From positions 1,426,001 to 1,490,000 of the forward strand of contig LR134389.1 of assembly GCA_900637675.1 (NCBI GenBank): a stretch of DNA of 64,000 nt, read 5' to 3'. Below are positions 39,539-48,058 of this stretch, in pieces; position 1 is the stretch's first letter; the number at the start of each line of letters is the position of its first letter. A model generated the notes under the pieces. It did no database searches, had not been told where the DNA came from, and saw only the letters and a list, made by a program, of their open reading frames with translations. Origin of the DNA: Streptococcus equi subsp. equi. GTDB lineage: Bacteria > Bacillota > Bacilli > Lactobacillales > Streptococcaceae. The position numbers and the translations under genes are program-made.

Positions 39539-40914
39539 GAAAGGTCACTCGCTTTTTCTTTATTAGCTGACATGACAAATGGTGCCCAGATAAGAAAGGC
39601 AACAAAGAGGTTAAACAAGGAAACCAGACCTGCCATAACACTACCTCCAGTAGCCAAGTAAGCGTAAAGTCCAACTGGCGTAATCCAAGGAACTGGCAAG
39701 AAAACGGGAGGGATCAAGCCTATTGCTGTGGCAGCATAAGCAATGCTAGCACAAATTGGTGGTACGATTAGCCATGGGATAGCAAAGGTTGGGTTCAAGA
39801 CAATAGGCATACCAAAGGTAATTGGCTCATTGATGTTAAACACGCCCATCGGTGCTGATAATTTGGCAATGGTCTTGTGCTCCTCACGTTTTGAGAAAAT
39901 AAAGATAGCAATAATCAGAGCCAGAGTAACACCTGAACCACCCATTTGTGCATAGGCATCAAAGGAGCCTCTCGTCCAGAGATAAGGCAGATTAGCAACG
40001 CTCTGACTGGTATTATAGGCAGCTGTATTTTCTGTTAGAGCCACTAAGTACACACCATCAAGCACGGGTGCTAAGACATTGTGACCATGCAAACCAAAGA
40101 ACCAGAGCAATTGAACCAAGAAGGTTAACAGGATAACAGAGCCAAGCCCTTGAGACAGCCCCAACAAAGGCAATTGGATATAGGTCGAAATCATATCACT
40201 TAGAGACGAGCCTGTGAGGGCAAAAATAAGGTAAGCTACGATCGCTGACACATAAATCGCGACTGTCCCTGGAATAATAGCCGCAAAAGCCTTATTAACC
40301 GCAGGTGGCACATTATCTGGCAATTTGATGGTCAGGTTACGTTTGGTCAAAGTCGCATAAACAAAGCTAGATAAAAAGCCAATGATCAATGCTGTAAAAA
40401 GACCTGTTGCTCCAGCATATTTGAGGGCAATTGCTCCCCACTGGCTTGTTTCTAAAACTCGGGCTCCATTTGCAGTGACCACTGATAGTCCCATATCCTT
40501 TAAGCCTGCTAATAAACTTGCTGACGCCCCTTCAAGTGGTGTGGAAATGGTTAAGCTTTGAGGAAGGGTGGCGACAAAGGAAGCAAAGGAGATTAAACCT
40601 CCAGCCAAAGGATTCACCTTGTGCATAAGAGCTAAATGATACCCAAAAGCAAAGGCAAAAAAGAGTGCCATGATACCAATTGTCCCAAAATACACATAAC
40701 CATTGATGTCAATAATGGGCTGCATGGCTGCTGCAAAACCAGTCCAGCCCATATTGTTTGGAATATCACGCAAGAAAACATTCAGCAAGACGGCAACAGA
40801 GCCCGCCATCGTGATGGGCATTAGCGAAATAAAGGAATCACGAATGGCAACCAAATGCCGCTGGGATCCCATCTTTCCTGAAATCTCCATAAACTTATCC
40901 GAAAAATGTGACAT
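39535..40914 (-). CDS. PTS lactose/cellobiose-family EIIC component
   Basis: The 459-residue multi-pass protein belongs to the Lac/cellobiose EIIC family, with GLHGHNVLAPVLDG and NINEPITFGMPIVLNP as typical segments. The latter holds the conserved glutamate of the sugar site. It moves a beta-glucoside or similar disaccharide while EIIB phosphorylates it. It lies 74 bases downstream of the DUF3284 gene in the same operon. Confidence 0.93.
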   Translation of the reverse strand: MSHFSDKFMEISGKMGSQRHLVAIRDSFISLMPITMAGSVAVLLNVFLRDIPNNMGWTGFAAAMQPIIDINGYVYFGTIGIMALFFAFAFGYHLALMHKVNPLAGGLISFASFVATLPQSLTISTPLEGASASLLAGLKDMGLSVVTANGARVLETSQWGAIALKYAGATGLFTALIIGFLSSFVYATLTKRNLTIKLPDNVPPAVNKAFAAIIPGTVAIYVSAIVAYLIFALTGSSLSDMISTYIQLPLLGLSQGLGSVILLTFLVQLLWFFGLHGHNVLAPVLDGVYLVALTENTAAYNTSQSVANLPYLWTRGSFDAYAQMGGSGVTLALIIAIFIFSKREEHKTIAKLSAPMGVFNINEPITFGMPIVLNPTFAIPWLIVPPICASIAYAATAIGLIPPVFLPVPWITPVGLYAYLATGGSVMAGLVSLFNLFVAFLIWAPFVMSANKEKASDLS

Positions 40915-40988
40915 AATTTTCTCCTGTTTCTATTTTTTAGTATGATAAGCCCTATAATCAGCCAGATAATCTGTACTCAAATCTTCCC

Positions 40989-41426
40989 CTAGCTTAGCTG
41001 CTTAGCATATTGGATAAGGGCTGCCAATTGGGCTTGTGATTGCCGTTTGAAGCTCTTCTTAAAAAGCTTCCCAATGATCAGCTGATTGGCTTTTTGAAAG
41101 ACATCAAGTGGCTGATAGTCGTAGCAATAGGTTATTTTGGTACGCTTCTCTCCCAGAGCTTCTAAGCGGTAGCTTAATGTTTTTAGCCCATGATTAGAGC
41201 TAAAGCAAGCAGCATATAAGTGCGGAGCTTCTAAGGCTGTGATCAGCACTCTAACGTTATGCTCCTTGCTTTTGCCATAATGCTTTATGTAGCTTAGCCC
41301 TGCTTTTAATTCAGCTGGTGGCAGCCGTCTCAGGGTGTTTTCATGATAATCCTCTTGGAGAGAGCTTAGTATAGCCTTGAAGCATTGAGTGACAGAGACA
41401 TCTCCTTCTGCTGTAATCATCATCAT
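40989..41426 (-). CDS. DUF3284 domain protein
   Basis: The 145-residue soluble protein belongs to a family commonly found in streptococcal and lactobacillar beta-glucoside PTS operons. Its fold looks like a START/SRPBCC-type ligand pocket from the strand-rich pattern, but function is not known. It overlaps the EIIA gene by 4 bases. Confidence 0.8.
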   Translation of the reverse strand: MMMITAEGDVSVTQCFKAILSSLQEDYHENTLRRLPPAELKAGLSYIKHYGKSKEHNVRVLITALEAPHLYAACFSSNHGLKTLSYRLEALGEKRTKITYCYDYQPLDVFQKANQLIIGKLFKKSFKRQSQAQLAALIQYAKQLS

Positions 41427-41758
41427 AGCTCACCTCTTTGGATTCTTGATATTTTGTCATAAACAGCGACCAATTCCTTGGCCAAATCAATAAAGGCTAA
41501 GGCTGTCATCATATGATCCTGACCATGCACCAGCAATAAAGACAAATCAACCTGATCTCCAGCTGCTTCCTGAGATAGCAAATTGGTTTGTGATCTATGG
41601 GCAACATTTAAAGAATGTGTAGCCTCTTGAAGCAAGTGCTGAGCCTTTTCAAATTGACCATCTCTAGCTGCATGAATAGCTTCTACAGCCTTGCCCTTGG
41701 CCTCACCGCCATACATGATTAATCCCATAATGGCCTCTAGGTTTGATGATTGTGTCAT
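41423..41758 (-). CDS. PTS lactose/cellobiose-family EIIA component
   Basis: The 111-residue three-helix protein has the phosphorylated histidine in LLLVHGQDHMMTA (near residue 75) and the family start LEAIMGLIMYGGEAKG. It takes phosphate from HPr and passes it to EIIB. Both ends overlap neighbours by 4 bases. Confidence 0.94.
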   Translation of the reverse strand: MTQSSNLEAIMGLIMYGGEAKGKAVEAIHAARDGQFEKAQHLLQEATHSLNVAHRSQTNLLSQEAAGDQVDLSLLLVHGQDHMMTALAFIDLAKELVAVYDKISRIQRGEL

Positions 41759-42072
41759 ACCTCTTCCTCCATCATTGTTAGGGCTGTTTCAAGCACCTTG
41801 TCACCATTCATGAGGCCATAGTCAGCCATGTTAATGACATCTACCTTAATTGCCGGTTCAAATTTGGTCTTAAAGTCCTTTAGTAAGAATTTGACCTGCG
41901 GCCCTAACATGAGGACATCAATGGTTTTAGCAGCAACCTCATTGTCAGCTTCGCTCACAGGAACTGCCCAAATCTCAACCTCGATGCCACGCGCTTGAGC
42001 GGCTTTTTGCATTTTAGTCACCAGCATACTGGTTGACATGCCGGCATTACAAACTAACATAATGGTTTTCAT
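41755..42072 (-). CDS. PTS lactose/cellobiose-family EIIB component
   Basis: The 105-residue protein starts MKTIMLVCNAGMSTSML. Cys8 is the phosphocysteine. An in-frame extension to 42129 exists, but AAGGAG before 42072 fixes the start and the extension would lie inside the regulator gene. It phosphorylates sugar during transport. Confidence 0.94.
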   Translation of the reverse strand: MKTIMLVCNAGMSTSMLVTKMQKAAQARGIEVEIWAVPVSEADNEVAAKTIDVLMLGPQVKFLLKDFKTKFEPAIKVDVINMADYGLMNGDKVLETALTMMEEEV

Positions 42073-42085
42073 AATACTTCTCCTT

Positions 42086-44081
42086 TTATTCAGTGATGAG
42101 TGGGGTAAATAATGTGATGAATTGTGCATAGCTTGGTTCTTCTAATAAAGCCTGCTGAAGCTCTGCTTGATTGACAAAAGACACCAAGCTCGGTGAGATA
42201 TATTTTAAATAGCTGTTACGTCCCTTGGACGGTGACAACAAAAAGATAAAGTGAACAGCCCGATGACTCTCGTCCCAGTCAATAGGCTCTTGACAGACAG
42301 CCACCACCACCTGTTCAGAATAGGTCATGGGATTAGCCGGGTGTGGAAAGGCAAGCACCTCACCAAAAACAATTGAGCTATAATTTTCCCTCAACACGAT
42401 TTGGTGATAAAAGGCCTCAACAAAGGCTTCATCCATTGCTTCGTCAAGACAAGCAATCATCTTTAACAGCAAGGCCTTCTTTGATAGTTTTTCTTTCACA
42501 TAAAGAAAACGCTTAGGACTAAAGACACCTTTTAGAATCTGCTCTGCTTTTTCCAAGCTCATCTGCGATGACGACGCAGCTTCTCTTCTTATTCCCTCCT
42601 GCTCCCCGATAAATTGGCGAATGGCTTTGATGTCTTGATCAGATAAAAAGACACTGACAGTAATGACTGGCGTTAAAAACATGACATTAGCAAGGCTGAT
42701 AGAAGAAATAATCACATCAACCGTTTGCAGTCGTTCCTGTGTTATTTCATAGTAGCTGATAACATCTACAATCTGAAAGCGACCTTCAAATTCCTTTTCC
42801 AAGCGATTTTTCAGCATCATGGCACTGCCATAGCCTGTGGCACAAACCACAAGCACCCTCAGTTTGTGACGATTGGAATAGCGCTCAATAGCTGCCATGA
42901 TATGCAAGCTAATGTAAGCCCATTCGTCATCAGACAGGTCATAAGCCTGAAGCTCAGGAATATTCTCAAAAGCTTGCTTAGTCAGGGCAAAAGCCTCTGG
43001 GTATTTGCTTTTAATCTCCTCAGTTAAGGGATTGGTCAGCTGAATATGATTTTCAAGCCTTGTGGCTAAAGGCTTCATATGGGCCAATAGGCCTTGAAGC
43101 AAGCTGCTATCAGCCTCCAAAGACATACCTGTCAGCTGACTAGCCTTGACAATACCTGCTTTTAAATGACTTCTCAGCAAGTCATCGGCCTTATTGTCCT
43201 GTGGGCTGCCATCAACGGAATGCTTAACCTTGAGGTGTAAAGCAATATAGTTAGCTTCTTCTTTAGGAAAACGAATGCCCATCACTTCTTCTACTCGATA
43301 TAAAATACGTAGAGCCACTTGATACTCGTCTGATTGGCGAATAGCTGCTGGAATGGAAAAAAATGCTAACGGATAGCCAGACCGAATACGCTGAACCATT
43401 AGGGCAATGTGCAAAACCAAATTGTGCATGACAAAATCAGAAAGCTTTAGTTTGGCATCTCGACATTCATCTAAAACAATTATTGTGATATCAGCAAACT
43501 TGATATGATCAAGAAAGGTATTGTCTACTATGGCGTACATGGAGTCATCAAAGCTGGTAGCAAAAAATAATCCATGATAAAATGCCTAATAGCCTCTTCC
43601 TTACCTGTCACCTGAACGCGCTGATGACTCACATCAAGCTGTAGCTGATAAGGCCTAATACGGTCTCTAATAACCGCTAAAACATGGTTTAGGGTCGTCC
43701 GACTAATATACAATTCTTGGCAGAGCTCTTCAAAATCCCAAACGGGCTCTTCAAAGAAGAATTTATTTAGCAAATAATGCTCCCGATCAACTGTTTCTTC
43801 CACCTGAGTCACATCAGCCAAGCGCTTTTTAGAGGCCAAGCTTTCCTGCCAAAAGATCTCAAACGCCATAGAATGATCAATCTCTAAACAGTAGCCCTGA
43901 CCTTGCTTGGAAATGATGTGCGCTCCCTTACTAGGAAGGCTGCTAATCAGCTCCTTTAGGTATTTTCTGACTGTGCGATCACTCATGCCAATAGCCTTAG
44001 CCAAGGTAGCACTAGAGACAAACTGCCCTTTTTGGCTGATTAGAAATGCTACTATAGCCATTTCTTTTTTGATAGCATCAT
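42086..44081 (-). pseudogene. PRD/EIIA-domain PTS operon regulator with frameshifts
   Basis: The parts in order are an HTH domain (SVSDRTVRKYL-like MSDRTVRKYLKEL), two PRD domains, an EIIB-like domain (VLVVCATGYGSAMMLKNRLE) and a C-terminal mannitol-type EIIA domain. This is the LicR/MtlR activator type. Near 43562-43567 a run of six A (plus strand) puts the frame out. With seven, MDYFFATSFDDSMYAIV would read through from one frame to the other. A second run of six T at 44065-44070 separates the start with the good AAGGAGG site (ATG at 44081 or 44078) from the HTH frame. One more base there would give MMLSKKEMAIVAFL. The gene is therefore probably inactive, which should leave the PTS operon without its activator. 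Confidence 0.85.
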
Positions 44082-44096
44082 TCCTCCTTCGTCTTT

Positions 44097-44111
44097 TAGA
44101 AAACGCTTTCT
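44097..44111. promoter_or_regulatory. cre site upstream of the PRD regulator
   Basis: TAGAAAACGCTTTCT fits the CcpA cre consensus with one mismatch. It lies 16 bases upstream of the regulator's likely start, so carbon catabolite repression of regulator and PTS genes is expected. Confidence 0.75.
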
Positions 44112-44183
44112 TTACTCTCTTAGTTTAGCAAATGTTTCCTGAAAAAAGTGACCATCATTTTCCGTATCGATTGTGAAGCCAGA

Positions 44184-45281
44184 CTAGTCAGTCTCAATCA
44201 CCAATGAAAACTCCTGCCAGGGCTTCAACTCGTCTAATAGGCTTAGGTAATCCTCTTTAATGTTGGCGACCACATTGGCCTTTGAGCTAAGGGTAAAGGC
44301 TTTGAGTGCAATTTGCAATTCTCCCTTGTACCTGTTGTAACGGTCATTATCAATGATAATACTGCCTCGCTTAACCTGCTTGGGCTGCTCTCTTGGAGCA
44401 ATTGCTTCTTGAGCATATACCACACGCGGCATGGTTGAGCGAATCACATAATCTGATACATCTCCCCGATAACAATGTGGGTAACAGATAATCTTCTCCT
44501 CTATGTCCGTCAAATCAACCAGAGGCTTGACCTTAATAGACATGACTGATCTATCCAAGGCTTGACGGCACTGAACGAGTTCATCTTCAGTGATGAATTG
44601 ATTGGACAAAATGACAGTATCAATAGTTCCTGTCGCCTTCATCAGTTCCACCTGCACGTCAATTGGCAATTGCCGATGAGCCTCAACAGTCGGTAAGCCC
44701 TCTGACAGCGGCCAAGGGCCTTCCTTTGCTGATTGGGCTGTGATAAAAGCAGCCGTTGCAATCCCATGCTCGTGGTAAAAATGGGACATTTCCTTAAAAT
44801 GCTCCAGTGACAGGCCGGTAAAGGCGTGCGGGTAAAAATTATGACAACCAATGAGGTTACTCCGATCAGGAGCTGCCTTTAGCAAGGCTGTCAATAAACT
44901 CTTGTCAGTACTCATATTGAGTTCAATCTTAAGCCCAAAAGAGTTTTTCGTTAGCCTAACAATATCCTCTAAAGGCAAGGCCTCATCTAAACGCAAGCCT
45001 GCTAAGCCAAAAGCATGAGCCTCTTCAATAACCTGATCTGACCAACCAGCCTGCTTGATAAAAGCAGGGCTAACGTCTGCAATGACCCGAATGCCCAAGC
45101 AATTGGCATAAGCAATCAGATCCGCATAAAACTTAAAGGTCTTGGGATCATTTGGCGCCAACTGTAAGAGGCTCATAAACAAGCGCTTGGCTCCATAGCA
45201 GTGCAGTAAATCAATATAAGCCTTACTCTTAGCAAAACCATGCCGCTCAGGGTAAAGGGAAAATCCTAAGGTGACCATCAT
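44184..45281 (-). CDS. MupG/DUF871 family TIM-barrel protein
   Basis: The 365-residue protein matches the family formerly called outer surface protein or DUF871, with an N-terminal TIM barrel (LGFSLYPERH, GLRLDEALP, GCHNFYPHAFTGL) and a C-terminal cyclophilin-like domain. Characterised members (MupG) hydrolyse the lactyl ether-free glycosidic bond of 6-phospho-muramyl disaccharides. It lies 6 bases after the GH1 gene in a PTS locus, so it likely acts on the phosphorylated imported sugar. Exact substrate is inferred, not shown. Confidence 0.82.
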   Translation of the reverse strand: MMVTLGFSLYPERHGFAKSKAYIDLLHCYGAKRLFMSLLQLAPNDPKTFKFYADLIAYANCLGIRVIADVSPAFIKQAGWSDQVIEEAHAFGLAGLRLDEALPLEDIVRLTKNSFGLKIELNMSTDKSLLTALLKAAPDRSNLIGCHNFYPHAFTGLSLEHFKEMSHFYHEHGIATAAFITAQSAKEGPWPLSEGLPTVEAHRQLPIDVQVELMKATGTIDTVILSNQFITEDELVQCRQALDRSVMSIKVKPLVDLTDIEEKIICYPHCYRGDVSDYVIRSTMPRVVYAQEAIAPREQPKQVKRGSIIIDNDRYNRYKGELQIALKAFTLSSKANVVANIKEDYLSLLDELKPWQEFSLVIETD

Positions 45282-45287
45282 ACGCTC

Positions 45288-46688
45288 CTATTTATCAAAA
45301 CCATTTGTCTGACTCAGGGTCTTAAACCAGTGGCCAGATTTTTTAAGGGTTCGTTTTTGAGTCTCTAAATCCAAGGCTACCAAGCCATAACGATTTTTAT
45401 AGGCATTTAACCAAGACCAGCAATCAATAAAGGTCCACAGGAGGTAGCCTTTACAGTTCGCGCCTTCTTCTAAAGCCCTGTGCAATTGAATCAAATGGTC
45501 TTCGATAAAGGCAATCCGGTAATCGTCTTGGATCTGACCATCAACTAAAAAGGCTTCTTCACCTTCTACTCCCATACCATTTTCAGTTACTAACCAGTCA
45601 ATATTGCCATAATGCTCTTTTAAATTAAGAGCAATGTCGTAAAGGCCCTGCTCATAGATTTCCCAACCGCGATGAGGGTTAACCTTTTTGCCTGGCATAT
45701 CATAAGGTTCAAAATAAGAGGCTAGCGTGATTGGTTCACCATCTTGTCTTGTTTTGCTAGGCGCTTGCACACGCAAAGGTTGATAGTAATTAACTCCCAA
45801 GAAATCAACAGGATTGTTTTTGATAATAGCCAATTCATCAGCACTATACTGGGGCAATAAATCAGCTGCCTCTAAAAGAACTACTAACTCTTCTGGGTAC
45901 ACTCCTAAGACAGACGGATCTAGGAAGGATTTAGTCTGGAAAAGCTCTGCGATTCTCGCTGCCTTGACATCTTCTGGCTGATCACTTCTAGGATAGGCAG
46001 GAGTCACATTAAGCACAATACTAATCCTATGCTTAGGATACAACTCGTGGCAGGCCTTGATAGCAAGTGAGCTAGCCAACTGGGTATGGTAAGCCACTTG
46101 AACAGCTGCCTTGGCATCTACCTTGCAAGGATAGTGGTAATGCCCCAAATAACCGCATTCGACTGGAACAATAGGTTCGTTAAAGGTAATCCATGTATCC
46201 ACCAAATCACCAAAAAGCTCAAAACAGGTCTTAGCATAGGTCTCATAAGCCCAGACCGTCTCCTTAGCCTCCCAGCCTCTCTTTCCTTGCAAGGCATAAG
46301 GCAGATCAAAATGATAGAGGTTAACAATCAGCTTAATGTCCTGAGCCATGATTTCCTGAAATACCTCTCGGTAAAAGGCTACAGCTTTTGGATTAACCTG
46401 ACCAACCCCTTCTGGAATCAGTCGAGACCATTGAATAGAGGTCCGAAAAGCTGTGTGACCGGTCTCTTTTAAAAGAGCAATATCGCTTTTGTAGTTGGTG
46501 TAAAAGGTTGAGGTTACCTCTGGACCAATCTGATGATGAAACTTATCTGGCTCCAGACTAAACCAGTAGTCCCAATTGCTAGGTCCCTTCCCATCTCCAG
46601 AAACAGTCCCCTCACTTTGAGGGCCAGATGTTGAGCTTCCCCACAAAAAACCTTCTGGAAATTGGTAACGGCGTTTTGATTGCTTCAT
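45288..46688 (-). CDS. 6-phospho-beta-glucosidase (GH1)
   Basis: The 466-residue GH1 protein has the acid/base motif TFNEP near residue 166 and the nucleophile motif VTENGMG near 370. No signal peptide is present. It cleaves phosphorylated beta-glucosides brought in by the PTS. It is first in the leftward locus with a catabolite-controlled promoter. Confidence 0.93.
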   Translation of the reverse strand: MKQSKRRYQFPEGFLWGSSTSGPQSEGTVSGDGKGPSNWDYWFSLEPDKFHHQIGPEVTSTFYTNYKSDIALLKETGHTAFRTSIQWSRLIPEGVGQVNPKAVAFYREVFQEIMAQDIKLIVNLYHFDLPYALQGKRGWEAKETVWAYETYAKTCFELFGDLVDTWITFNEPIVPVECGYLGHYHYPCKVDAKAAVQVAYHTQLASSLAIKACHELYPKHRISIVLNVTPAYPRSDQPEDVKAARIAELFQTKSFLDPSVLGVYPEELVVLLEAADLLPQYSADELAIIKNNPVDFLGVNYYQPLRVQAPSKTRQDGEPITLASYFEPYDMPGKKVNPHRGWEIYEQGLYDIALNLKEHYGNIDWLVTENGMGVEGEEAFLVDGQIQDDYRIAFIEDHLIQLHRALEEGANCKGYLLWTFIDCWSWLNAYKNRYGLVALDLETQKRTLKKSGHWFKTLSQTNGFDK

Positions 46689-46733
46689 ATGCTTTTTCCT
46701 TTCTTTTTGTCACTTATACCCCTATTATAGGAA

Positions 46734-46762
46734 GAAAAAAGGACACTGTAAACGCTTTAAAA
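46734..46762 (-). promoter_or_regulatory. promoter with cre site for the GH1-MupG genes
   Basis: Read leftward, a -10 TATAAT (complement of 46734-46739) is preceded 17 bases upstream by a poor -35, TTTAAA. The cre-like CTGTAAACGCTTTAA (46746-46760) overlaps the spacer and -35. A weak -35 fits a promoter that needs an activator. Confidence 0.7.
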
Positions 46763-46766
46763 AATC

Positions 46767-46794
46767 TAGTTTTTCCTTATCATCAAGGAAACTA
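46767..46794. promoter_or_regulatory. inverted repeat just upstream of the GH1 promoter
   Basis: Arms at 46767-46778 and 46785-46794 (TAGTTTTTCCTT and AAGGAAACTA) pair over 10 bases with a 2-base bulge. The position, directly upstream of the -35, suits an activator site for the PRD regulator. The remaining sequence to 47010 shows no gene. Confidence 0.45.
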
Positions 46795-47010
46795 ACTGAC
46801 AAAGCCAAGCTAAGGCTCTTAGTCCTTTTCTTCTAAACCAGTCAACAAGGAGTATTAGCAGCAGCCAATAAGGAAACTCTTAGCTCATTTGCCTCTAGTT
46901 AACACCATTATCTGCTAGTATTAGTGCCTCACAACCAATTGCACTATGGCAGGTATTAGCTTATTTTTCCCTAAGGTCGACACCCTATTGACAGATAAAA
47001 AGGCCTATGC

Positions 47011-47727
47011 TTGAATAAGGATATGGCTTATTTAAACTATTTTACAAAAACCGAGTGGACGCTTTGGTTAACCTCCATTTCGGCTATTCTCCTCAGTGCC
47101 TTTTTCTTTGGAGAACAAGCTCCCTTAGCACTGATAGCTTCCTTAATCGGTGTGACAGCTTTAATCTTTAGTGCCAAGGCAAATCCGATTGGACAGAGCT
47201 TGGCCATTATTTTCTCCCTTATTTATGCCTATCTGTCACTATTAAACAGTTATTACGGGGAGCTGATAACCTATCTCTTCATGACCCTGCCGATGGCTAT
47301 TTTGTCACTGTTTACCTGGCTAAGCCACCCATTTGAAGACCAGACATCTCAGGTAACCATCTCACGCTTGACAACAGCAGACCGGCTGCGCTTAGTGGTT
47401 CTTACCATACTAGTTACCAGCTTGTTCTATGCTATCTTAGCCTATCTTAAGACAGCCTATCTGCCTGTTTCTACCTTATCTATTGCCACCTCTTTTTCAG
47501 CAGCCTACTTAAGCTACAAACGTAGCCCTTATTTTGCCTTGGCCTATGCTCTTAATGATTTGGTCTTAATTCTCCTGTGGCTCTATGCTGCTCAAGCAAA
47601 TACCAGCCAATACGCAGTGGTCATTTGTTTTGCAGCCTTTCTTGTTAATGACATTTACACCTTTTTTAATTGGCTACATTTGCAGCATCACCAAGAAAAA
47701 AAGCATCAAAAAAGGACGAAGCCTTGA
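47011..47727 (+). CDS. pnuC: PnuC-family nicotinamide riboside transporter
   Basis: The 238-residue protein has about seven membrane segments and the PnuC C-terminal motif FLVNDIYTFFNWLHL, with YFALAYALNDLVLILLW before it. PnuC imports nicotinamide riboside for NAD synthesis. Either TTG at 47011 (AAAAGG 8 bases upstream) or ATG at 47023 may be the start. I keep the TTG because the ATG has its AAGG only 2 bases away. It is followed by a long hairpin. Confidence 0.8.
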   Translation: MNKDMAYLNYFTKTEWTLWLTSISAILLSAFFFGEQAPLALIASLIGVTALIFSAKANPIGQSLAIIFSLIYAYLSLLNSYYGELITYLFMTLPMAILSLFTWLSHPFEDQTSQVTISRLTTADRLRLVVLTILVTSLFYAILAYLKTAYLPVSTLSIATSFSAAYLSYKRSPYFALAYALNDLVLILLWLYAAQANTSQYAVVICFAAFLVNDIYTFFNWLHLQHHQEKKHQKRTKP

Positions 47728-47798
47728 AGTGCACCCTCAAAAGTTAGACACTAAATCTAACGATTGAGAGGAAGTGCACTTAAGCTTCATCCTTTTTT
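47708..47798. repeat. long inverted repeat with an IS-end-like core (bidirectional terminator or IS relic)
   Basis: Outer arms 47708-47734 and 47772-47798 are imperfect inverted copies ending in A and T runs, so RNA from either strand forms a terminator-like hairpin. The inner part resembles the left 40 bases of the IS3 copies in this window: CAAAAGTTAGACACTAAATC at 47738-47757 against the matching AAAAGTTAGACATAAAATC. The repeat includes the end of pnuC and the stop of the small gene on the other strand. Confidence 0.75.
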
Positions 47799-47938
47799 AA
47801 TTTGTCACGTTCCAAACGCAAACGCCTATTGGGATTTAAGAGATTAAATAATTCTTCTAATTTTTCAGCATTCCAGACATCTGCTGCCGAAACAAAGTTA
47901 CCGTCCTTATCCTTGAAGGATATTGGTTTATCTCCCAT
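47780..47938 (-). CDS. conserved 52-residue protein upstream-opposite of pnuC
   Basis: The protein starts MGDKPISFKDKDGNFVSAAD and continues with a helical stretch WNAEKLEELFNLLNPNRRLR, then a basic tail. It is preceded by a strong GGGAGG site 7 bases before the ATG. The charged, helical, soluble character and clean start support a real gene. I believe similar short proteins occur beside obgE in other streptococci, but function is unknown. It lies 120 bases downstream of obgE in the same direction and ends inside the long hairpin. Confidence 0.8.
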   Translation of the reverse strand: MGDKPISFKDKDGNFVSAADVWNAEKLEELFNLLNPNRRLRLERDKLKKDEA

Positions 47939-48058
47939 AAAAAACCTCCCTAGCTCACATCAACCAAGACCTCATTGCTGTGAATTGAGCAAACAGCCTA
48001 CTTCAGATATGACTCAGCATCACTTGCTACAAAAAACAGCTAAGCTTGGTATTTGTCA

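Noticed and set aside
42073..42129. Longer EIIB start
   Set aside because: The extension lies inside the regulator gene, and the ribosome-binding site points to 42072.
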